From positions 1 to 35,789 of the forward strand of contig CAJXVU010000034.1 of the NCBI GenBank assembly GCA_913062555.1: a stretch of 35,789 nucleotides of DNA, given 5' to 3'. The notes beneath the pieces were generated by a model. That model was not told the origin of the DNA. It made no database searches and saw nothing but the letters and a program-made list of their open reading frames with translations. A program made the translations under genes and the position numbers. The stretch is from an uncultured Bacteroidota bacterium (GTDB lineage Bacteria; Bacteroidota; Bacteroidia; Flavobacteriales; Flavobacteriaceae). Of the stretch, positions 29,889 through 35,789 are shown one piece after another (the stretch's first letter is position 1; every line of letters starts with the position of its first letter).

Positions 29889-29935
29889 AGTGGGGCGATT
29901 GTGTTTATAGCATCGATGAAATACACAAACCCACT
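29889..29935. other. Structured intergenic element with long inverted repeat
   Basis: AGTGGG (29889-29894) pairs with CCCACT (29930-29935) and TTGTGT (29899-29904) with ACACAA (29923-29928); the apical loop contains the palindrome CATCGATG. Adjacent sequence (29936-30000) is locally GC-richer than usual here and carries two imperfect copies of TTGTCTAAGAA/TTAGTCTAATT. Neither strand shows a gene. A small RNA, a leader of the gene at 29802, or a recombination site are all possible. Confidence 0.35.
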
Positions 29936-30029
29936 GGGGCTGTGTAATTGCAGGGAGTGTCTTTTGTCTAAGAAACAGGTGTTTAGTCTAATTTTGATGT
30001 TTTGTTTTGCATATAAATTGTACAAATCA

Positions 30030-30068
30030 AAAATCCATCAAACAAATTATTTATGTTTAATGGATTTT
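30030..30068. terminator. Terminator downstream of the glycosylasparaginase gene
   Basis: AAAATCCAT (30030-30038) pairs with ATGGATTTT (30060-30068), with an inner AAAC/GTTT helix past one mismatch. An A-run at 30029-30033 gives the leftward transcript its T tail. Confidence 0.75.
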
Positions 30069-30091
30069 ATTATGTGATTAAAATAGTGATC

Positions 30092-31126
30092 TTAACTCTT
30101 TTCTTCTTTATTGTAATAACCAGAAGCAATATTCTCATTAGCTTCATTTTGATATTTCATATAGGTAAACCCTTTATGAATACAATAGGAGCCAACTTCT
30201 CCAGCTTTATTCATAGCAATATATGCGATTTGGAAATTTTTATAGCGATCACTTTTTGTTACAATTCTACTAATAGCTTCTTCACAAGCTGCTTGAGGGC
30301 TCATGCCATTTCTCATTAATTCTACAATTAAAAAGCTTCCTACTGTTTTTACAACCTCTTCACCCATTCCTGTCGCTACAGCACCACCAATTTTATTATC
30401 GATAAATAAACCAGACCCTATAATAGGAGAATCTCCAACACGTCCTCTCATTTTATAACCTAAACCTGACGTTGTGCATGCACCAGCAATGTCGCCCTTT
30501 TTATCAATAGCTAACATACCAATGGTATCATGATTTTCTATATTGATAATAGGCTTATATTTTGATTCTTTTTTCCATTCTTCCCAGGCCTTTTTAGAAC
30601 TTTCAGTAAGTAGATTTTCTTTTTTGAACCCTTGACTATATGCAAAATCTTCAGCGCCTTGCCCAGCAAGCATTACATGTGGAGTTTCTTCCATTACTTT
30701 TTTAGCCAATGCAGCTACATTAGTAATGTTCTCAACGCATAGCACAGCCCCGCAATCACCTTCTGGATTCATGACGCAAGCATCTAATGTTACATTGCCT
30801 TCACGATCTGGTGTGCCTCCTTTTCCGACGGTTGTGTTTTTTAAGTTTTCTTCTTCAATAGCAACGCCTGAAATTACCGAATCAAGAGCCGATTTGTCTT
30901 TAGATAATTCTTCTCCAGCTTTCGCATTAGCTTTAACAAAACCCCAAGTACAAATGGCTATTGGATATTTAGCCATGTCGATTGATGTGCTTTTTTCGCC
31001 TTTCGTTTCTTTTGTTGTTCCCATTTCTTCAGTATTGTTTTTATCCTTGCAGCCCATAATTGCAGTGCCAACGGTAATCCCAACTCCTGTTAAGGAAGCA
31101 TTTTTTATAAAATTTCTGCGTTTCAT
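30092..31126 (-). CDS. N4-(beta-N-acetylglucosaminyl)-L-asparaginase (glycosylasparaginase)
   Basis: 344 residues. The twin-Arg N-terminus MKRRNFIKNASLTGVGITVG followed by IMGC suggests Tat export and lipidation at Cys26. An Ntn-hydrolase: the precursor cleaves itself before Thr201 in NHDTIGM, which becomes the nucleophile; GRVGDSPIIGSGLFID and GGAVATGMGEE are the conserved beta-subunit motifs. It splits the bond between Asn and the first GlcNAc of N-glycans. It follows the GH92 gene by 60 bases, which fits stepwise degradation of glycoproteins. Confidence 0.93.
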   Translation of the reverse strand: MKRRNFIKNASLTGVGITVGTAIMGCKDKNNTEEMGTTKETKGEKSTSIDMAKYPIAICTWGFVKANAKAGEELSKDKSALDSVISGVAIEEENLKNTTVGKGGTPDREGNVTLDACVMNPEGDCGAVLCVENITNVAALAKKVMEETPHVMLAGQGAEDFAYSQGFKKENLLTESSKKAWEEWKKESKYKPIINIENHDTIGMLAIDKKGDIAGACTTSGLGYKMRGRVGDSPIIGSGLFIDNKIGGAVATGMGEEVVKTVGSFLIVELMRNGMSPQAACEEAISRIVTKSDRYKNFQIAYIAMNKAGEVGSYCIHKGFTYMKYQNEANENIASGYYNKEEKS

Positions 31127-31186
31127 TGTTTTAGTCGTATTTGTTGAGTCATAAATATCAGCTATTAAATAATTACAACTTCTATT

Positions 31187-33550
31187 TTATTTGTTTATTT
31201 TAGGAGTATTACTCATTTCAAAAATGAGAGTACCGCCTTTCTCAATATCATGATGCGATAGCATATTATTCTCGAGAGCTTTTCCATTAAAGGTTACACT
31301 GGAGACATATACATTAGCTTTACTCTGGTTATTTGCCTGAATAGTTAATGTGTTTCCATTGTCTAGACTAATTATAGCTTTTTCAATTAGTGGGCTTCCT
31401 AAGGCATAATCGGGGGACCCTGGTGTGACGGGGTAAAATCCAAGACTACTAAAAATATACCAGGCACTCATTTGACCTGCATCGTCATTACCACAAAGGC
31501 CATCTTCTTTATTGCCGTACATGGTTTCCATAATCATACGCACGCGTTCTTGCGTTTTATACGCTTTCCCTGTCCAATTGTATAAATATGGGATATGATG
31601 CCCGGGTTCATTTCCGTGTACATAATTCCCAATAATTCCATCTCGAGTAATATCTTCATTTTTAGCTATATATTTATCGTCTAATTCCATAGTAAATAAA
31701 GAATCTAAATGCTGGCTAAACCGCTCTTTGCCTCCCATCATATCTATCATTTTATCAAGTTGATGAGGAACATACAAGCCATAGTTCCAGGCATTACCTT
31801 CTATGAATCCTTGCCCATGTGTGTCTAAAGGGTCATAAGCCGCTCTAAAGGTTCCATTTGATAACTTAGGACGCATATATCCTATAGAAGGATCGTAAAC
31901 ATTATTAAAGTATTCGGCTCTTTCTAAAAATTTGGACTCAGTGGTTGAATTACCAACTTCCTTCGCCATTTGGGCAATACACCAATCGTTATAAGCTAAT
32001 TCTAATGTTTTTGAAACCGAAGAATGGCTTTTGTCATCAGGCACATACTTATAATCTATATAATCACCTAAACCATCAAAATAACGAACACTGGCAGTGT
32101 TAACAGAAGCCTGTAAGGCACGCTCCTTATCAAAATCACCAATATTTTTTGCCATAGCATCTGCAATTACTGAGGTGGCATGATAGCCTATCATACACCA
32201 GTTTTCGTTGGCGTAATGACTCCAAATAGGCAGCATACTATGTACGCTTTCATCATGATGGGCTAACATGGATTTTATCATGTCGTTATTTCGCTGAGGT
32301 TGAGTAATGTTAAATAAAGGGTGCAGCGCACGATAAGTGTCCCACAATGAAAAAACAGTATAATTTGTAAAATCATTAGATGTGTGAATATTTTGATCAA
32401 GACCGCGATATTGACCATCTACATCTTCATATACAATCGGGCCTAACATGGTGTGGTATAAGGCAGAATAAAATGTTTTCTTGTCGTTTAATGTTGAGGT
32501 TTCAACCTCAATTTTAGAGAGCTCATTATTCCACTTCTCTTTGGTTTCTATCTTAGTTTTATTAAAATCCCAATGAGGTATTTCGGCAGCCAAGTTTTTT
32601 AAAGCACCATTAGTACTTACCGGAGACAATGCAAATTTTATATTTATTTTTTCATTGGCTTCAGTATCAAAATTAAAGTATGCTCGAATGTCCTTCCCTG
32701 CCATTTCTGGAAAGTTTTCACTTTGATTAAATCGTCGATAAAAGCCATCATAGGTTTCTTTATTGTATTTTTTATGACCATAACTTTTAAATGGTTTTGA
32801 GAATTGCATTGCAAAAAATACCTTTTTTGTTCTTGCCCAGCCTTTGGTTTGTCTATATCCGGTTATTAGGGAATCATTTTCTACACGAATAAAAGTCCAT
32901 ACATTTTTATTGTCGTGATGATAGACATTATAAACAAGGTCCAAAATAATATGGGCGTTGTTTGATTTTGGAAATGTATATTGATGAAAACCAACACGCT
33001 CACTTGCGGTTAATTCTGCGGTAATATTATAATCATCCAATTTTACTTTGTAGTACCCTGCTGAAGCAGATTCGTTCTCATGAGAAAATGTAGAATAAAA
33101 ACCCTTTTCTCCCGAATCCGTTTCTATGGGATCAAGTATTAAATCTCCTGTTGTTGGCATCACCAGAAAATCACCTAAATCTGAATGACCTGTACCACTA
33201 AAGTTAGTATGTGCAAATCCCACTATGGTAGAATCTGAATATTGATATCCAGAACAGTACTCGTAAGTTTTGGAGTTATAACTTCCATTGTCTTGAAACA
33301 TAACCTCAAAATTAGTTTGAGGAGATAATTGGACCATTCCAAAAGGAGCTGTTGCACCAGGAAATGTATGCCCCATTTTACTGGTTCCAATAAACGGATT
33401 TACAAATTGGGTAAAGTCTTTGATGGAATTTTTAATTGGATCCTCAATCGATTTGCTTGAATTGTCACAACTTAATAAACTTGCGATAATGCAAATAAAA
33501 GTAACTTTATGATATAGCTGAGATCGTAAAATTTGAGTTTTTAAAAACAT
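31187..33550 (-). CDS. GH92 family alpha-mannosidase lipoprotein
   Basis: 787 residues from the ATG at 33550, chosen because it opens a lipoprotein signal (Cys28 in IASLLSC); the longer frame would run into the VOC gene. GH92 enzymes are calcium-dependent exo-alpha-mannosidases acting on N-glycans. Diagnostic segments are FVNPFIGTSKMGHTFPGATA, PFGMVQLSPQT, GFAHTNFSGTG, the NEPGHHIPYLYN motif with the catalytic acid Glu, and GNDDAGQMSAWYIFSSLGF with the catalytic-base Asp residues. All appear intact. Linkage preference (alpha-1,2, 1,3, 1,4 or 1,6) cannot be told. Part of a leftward set with the VOC gene upstream and glycosylasparaginase downstream. Confidence 0.95.
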   Translation of the reverse strand: MFLKTQILRSQLYHKVTFICIIASLLSCDNSSKSIEDPIKNSIKDFTQFVNPFIGTSKMGHTFPGATAPFGMVQLSPQTNFEVMFQDNGSYNSKTYEYCSGYQYSDSTIVGFAHTNFSGTGHSDLGDFLVMPTTGDLILDPIETDSGEKGFYSTFSHENESASAGYYKVKLDDYNITAELTASERVGFHQYTFPKSNNAHIILDLVYNVYHHDNKNVWTFIRVENDSLITGYRQTKGWARTKKVFFAMQFSKPFKSYGHKKYNKETYDGFYRRFNQSENFPEMAGKDIRAYFNFDTEANEKINIKFALSPVSTNGALKNLAAEIPHWDFNKTKIETKEKWNNELSKIEVETSTLNDKKTFYSALYHTMLGPIVYEDVDGQYRGLDQNIHTSNDFTNYTVFSLWDTYRALHPLFNITQPQRNNDMIKSMLAHHDESVHSMLPIWSHYANENWCMIGYHATSVIADAMAKNIGDFDKERALQASVNTASVRYFDGLGDYIDYKYVPDDKSHSSVSKTLELAYNDWCIAQMAKEVGNSTTESKFLERAEYFNNVYDPSIGYMRPKLSNGTFRAAYDPLDTHGQGFIEGNAWNYGLYVPHQLDKMIDMMGGKERFSQHLDSLFTMELDDKYIAKNEDITRDGIIGNYVHGNEPGHHIPYLYNWTGKAYKTQERVRMIMETMYGNKEDGLCGNDDAGQMSAWYIFSSLGFYPVTPGSPDYALGSPLIEKAIISLDNGNTLTIQANNQSKANVYVSSVTFNGKALENNMLSHHDIEKGGTLIFEMSNTPKINK

Positions 33551-33575
33551 AGTAAGAAGAGAATTGGTTTTTAGT

Positions 33576-33941
33576 TTAGTTGATTTTAGTTTCTTGACCA
33601 AATTGGAGTCGGTAACCATTGATATCATAAATACAAAATTCGCGCATCCCATATTCAAAGTTTTCAATAGGATAACAAACGGAAACTTTGTCTTTTAATA
33701 TTTGCCAGATGACATCAATATTATCCGTTCTAATATATAAGCTACCAGTCATATAGGTATTTGGATATGTGTCTTGAAATAGCCTAGGTGAAAACATTAA
33801 TTGCACATCATCTTTTTCGACAATAGCCCAATCATTCCCTTCCCTTCCAATACATTTAAAATCCAATATTGACTCGTAGAATGTAATGGTTTTGTCCATG
33901 TTTTCTACTTCAAGAATCGGTGTTAAGTTATTGAATGGCAT
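33576..33941 (-). CDS. VOC family protein (glyoxalase/bleomycin-resistance fold)
   Basis: 121 residues, two beta-alpha-beta-beta-beta modules. The opening LTPILEVENMDKTITFYESIL and the closing REFCIYDINGYRLQFGQE are characteristic of single-domain bleomycin-resistance-like VOC proteins. The last has the usual Asp-Asn-Gly turn and a final metal-site-like Gln instead of Glu. It could bind a drug or metal, or be an enzyme; no substrate can be named. It heads the leftward set with GH92, 25 bases upstream of that gene's start. Confidence 0.87.
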   Translation of the reverse strand: MPFNNLTPILEVENMDKTITFYESILDFKCIGREGNDWAIVEKDDVQLMFSPRLFQDTYPNTYMTGSLYIRTDNIDVIWQILKDKVSVCYPIENFEYGMREFCIYDINGYRLQFGQETKIN

Positions 33942-34094
33942 AATATTAATTAGTTATAATTTCAATATTCATCAATAGTTGTTTTAGGTTAATTATGGTT
34001 TATATTTAATGAACCTAAATGATGGTGAAAGATAGTAAATCTTAACTTATAGTTAAATAAATTTAAACAATCAATATCGAGAATTAAATTGAAT

Positions 34095-34102
34095 TATATT
34101 TG
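34095..34102 (+). promoter_or_regulatory. -7 promoter box for the metallophosphoesterase gene
   Basis: TATATTTG matches TAnnTTTG, 14 bases before the ATG at 34116. Confidence 0.5.
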
Positions 34103-34115
34103 ATAAAATTGTACT

Positions 34116-35351
34116 ATGATTCGTTGGATTATTTTTATTGTAATATTTGCTATAATTGATTTTTATGCCTTTCAGGCAGTTAAAACATCTTTTAGAAGTA
34201 AGGGCTTAAATATTACATATATTATAATTTCTTTAGTTGTGATGGGTAATTTCATTTATCAAATTACAAGCACAGATAGACAAACTGGAATTACAGTAAA
34301 TATGGGCCTTGCAATTGGTCTATTTTTGACCCTTTTTATACCGAAAATAGTAATAATGCTAATCATGTTTGGGGAGGATATTATTAGAGTCCCGCAAGCA
34401 ATGTATCGCTATTTTACAGAAGGAAGAATTGCTGAAAACACAGGGTACTTGCCTTCAAGACGTCAATTTGTTAGTAAAATTGCTCTAGGCGTTGCCGCAA
34501 TACCATTTGCATCCTTTTTGTATGGAATGGTGGTTGGGAAATACAATTTTAAAGTCTTAAAATACACCCTTCACTTTGAAGATTTGCCAGAAGCATTTGA
34601 CGGCTATAGAATTACACAAATTAGTGATATCCATAGTGGGAGCTTTGATAATCAGGAAAAGATTGAATATGCTGTAGACTTGGTGAACGAGCAAGCTTCT
34701 GATGTGATATTGTTTACGGGAGATATGGTTAATAATAAAGCAACGGAAATGTTGCCATGGAAAGGGGTGTTTTCAAAATTAGATGCCAAAGATGGTCTAT
34801 ATTCAATATTAGGGAATCATGATTATGGCGATTATGTAAGTTGGGAAACTGAACAAGCGAAACGAGAAAATTTAGAACATTTGGCCCAAATTCAAAAAGA
34901 ACTCGGATTTGATTTGATGCGGAATGAAAGTCGGTTTATTGAAAAAAGCGGACAACGCATTGCTTTAGTGGGTGTTGAAAACTGGGGAAAAGGATTCAAA
35001 CAAAAAGGAGATTTGAAAAAGGCATCTGAAGCTATAGAATCAAATGATTTTAAAATATTAATGAGTCATGATCCTTCACATTGGCAACATGAAGTTATTG
35101 AAGATGATTATCATTATCACCTTACTTTAAGTGGGCACACTCATGGAATGCAATTTGGAATAGAAATTCCGGGGTGGATTAAATGGAGTCCTGTAAAATG
35201 GCGTTATAAATATTGGGCAGGAATTTATAAAGAACAAGGGCAATATATCAACGTAAATAGAGGATTTGGCTTTTTGGCTTATCCAGGACGCGTCGGTATT
35301 TGGCCAGAAATTACAGTTATAGAGCTTAAAAAAGGGAAAGCCACAGTATAA
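34116..35351 (+). CDS. Membrane-anchored metallophosphoesterase
   Basis: 411 residues. Three or four hydrophobic segments (about 2-22, 33-51, 62-86, 117-139) precede a calcineurin-like phosphoesterase domain with QISDIHSGSF (Asp171, His173), FTGDMV (GD 202-203), ILGNHDYGDY (GNHD 233-236), MSHDP and SGHTHGMQFG. All dinuclear metal ligands are present. The last hydrophobic segment after SRRQF could look Tat-like, but sits internally. Relatives hydrolyse UDP-diacylglucosamine, phospholipids or nucleotides; the YkuE-like architecture suggests a lipid or envelope substrate. A weak AU-rich terminator follows at 35360-35384. Confidence 0.93.
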   Translation: MIRWIIFIVIFAIIDFYAFQAVKTSFRSKGLNITYIIISLVVMGNFIYQITSTDRQTGITVNMGLAIGLFLTLFIPKIVIMLIMFGEDIIRVPQAMYRYFTEGRIAENTGYLPSRRQFVSKIALGVAAIPFASFLYGMVVGKYNFKVLKYTLHFEDLPEAFDGYRITQISDIHSGSFDNQEKIEYAVDLVNEQASDVILFTGDMVNNKATEMLPWKGVFSKLDAKDGLYSILGNHDYGDYVSWETEQAKRENLEHLAQIQKELGFDLMRNESRFIEKSGQRIALVGVENWGKGFKQKGDLKKASEAIESNDFKILMSHDPSHWQHEVIEDDYHYHLTLSGHTHGMQFGIEIPGWIKWSPVKWRYKYWAGIYKEQGQYINVNRGFGFLAYPGRVGIWPEITVIELKKGKATV

Positions 35352-35359
35352 TTGAAATG

Positions 35360-35384
35360 GAATTTTATATTTACTTTAAAATTC
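35360..35384 (+). terminator. Probable terminator after the metallophosphoesterase gene
   Basis: GAATTTTA (35360-35367) pairs with TAAAATTC (35377-35384), 9-base loop, then GTATTTTTA. AU-rich and therefore less certain. Confidence 0.5.
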
Positions 35385-35448
35385 GTATTTTTATATAAGA
35401 CCATGTAATCTATTTAACCTGTTGGTTTTCAAACTAAATAAAAAATTG

Positions 35449-35456
35449 TAGGTTTG
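35449..35456 (+). promoter_or_regulatory. -7 promoter box for the last thioredoxin-fold gene
   Basis: TAGGTTTG matches TAnnTTTG, 31 bases before the ATG at 35488. Confidence 0.5.
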
Positions 35457-35487
35457 TAATAGAGCATTAAAAATAAAACGTTTAAGT

Positions 35488-35784
35488 ATGTCAAAGTTTG
35501 GCGAATTAATTGATGTTAATATCCCCGTTTTGTTAGATTTTTTTACAGAATGGAATGAACAGTCTGCAGGGATGCATGCTGTATTGAGAGATGTTGCAGC
35601 TGCTCTTGGTGATAAAGCCAAGGTGATTAAAATTGATGTAGATAAAAATCAAGATTTGGCCGAAGCACTTAGAATAAAAGGGCTTCCTACATTAATTATC
35701 TATAAAAATGGAGAAATGAAATGGCGTCAAAGTGGAGAACAAGATGCTAATACCTTAATTGGGCTTATTCAGGAATACGTTTAA
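35488..35784 (+). CDS. Thioredoxin-fold protein without the CxxC motif
   Basis: 98 residues, one complete thioredoxin domain, no signal peptide. The segment PVLLDFFTEWNEQSAGMH keeps Trp22 but has Asn-Glu-Gln-Ser (23-26) where thioredoxin has Cys-Gly-Pro-Cys; there is no Cys in the whole protein. The cis-Pro region GLPTLIIYKNGE (Pro67) and the C-terminal helix are conserved, so the fold should form. It cannot carry out dithiol exchange and is more probably a binding or chaperone-like protein. Own promoter. The stop codon is 5 bases before the window edge. Confidence 0.92.
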   Translation: MSKFGELIDVNIPVLLDFFTEWNEQSAGMHAVLRDVAAALGDKAKVIKIDVDKNQDLAEALRIKGLPTLIIYKNGEMKWRQSGEQDANTLIGLIQEYV

Positions 35785-35789
35785 ATTCA

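Noticed and set aside
33551..33667. Longer N-terminus for the GH92 gene
   Set aside because: The extra 39 residues overlap the VOC gene and precede a clear lipoprotein signal that begins at the ATG at 33550.
1..35789. CRISPR arrays, insertion sequences, prophage genes, tRNA or rRNA genes
   Set aside because: No regularly spaced repeats, transposase or integrase frames, terminal inverted repeats flanking a mobile gene, cloverleaf patterns or rRNA segments were found on reading both strands.

Overview
The window looks like chromosomal DNA of a member of the Flavobacteriaceae (Bacteroidota). It is AT-rich, Shine-Dalgarno sites are rarely visible, and many starts are preceded by the Bacteroidota -7 element TAnnTTTG. 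Gene content points the same way: a TonB-dependent receptor behind a TPP riboswitch, DUF3127, DUF3098 and DUF4301 proteins, a GH92 lipoprotein, and an uppP-truB cluster with ftsX. No IS element, prophage, CRISPR array, tRNA or rRNA was seen. The genus cannot be fixed from the sequence alone.

Left part (1-9050). A hydrolase tail overlaps a DUF3052 gene. A strong bidirectional hairpin terminator separates these from the leftward ahcY, whose leader can fold as a small three-way junction starting at the predicted transcription start. A tight rightward operon follows: phosphopantetheinyl transferase, thiamine-binding protein, PnuC-type transporter, NadR-like kinase, DUF4301, ArfB. Next is a TPP riboswitch in front of a TonB-dependent receptor, so uptake across both membranes plus a trapping kinase lie side by side. 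A Rieske-like lipoprotein that has lost cluster ligands is convergent with the receptor.

Middle part (9100-20990). greA carries a terminator-like hairpin in its leader and is followed by a HIT protein, an orphan histidine kinase (leftward), a flavin reductase, a DUF3127 protein with an SSB-like C-terminal tip, a short-chain fatty-acid transporter adjoining aat, tag (leftward) and a thioredoxin-fold protein. A seven-gene leftward envelope and housekeeping run follows: ftsX, small exported protein, DUF3098, uppP, truB, outer-membrane protein, TonB-like protein.

Right part (20990-35789). panE is convergent with a LamG-endonuclease/exonuclease/phosphatase lipoprotein, which lies behind an EamA transporter. 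leuS has a long leader and starts a rightward run with a SemiSWEET, a divergent GTP cyclohydrolase II homologue and a zinc metallopeptidase. After this is a gene-poor stretch with a candidate small RNA (own promoter and terminator), a small exported protein and a further structured intergenic element. A leftward VOC - GH92 - glycosylasparaginase set suggests N-glycoprotein degradation. The window closes with a membrane-anchored metallophosphoesterase and a thioredoxin-fold protein without its CxxC.

Most genes are ordinary core or lineage-conserved genes. The points most worth following are regulatory RNA candidates (ahcY leader, greA leader, leuS leader, the small RNA near 29.3 kb) and proteins with altered or unexpected motifs (GTP cyclohydrolase II homologue lacking the catalytic Tyr, DUF4301 with nucleotidyltransferase-like motifs, DUF3127 with an SSB tip, degenerate Rieske and thioredoxin folds).
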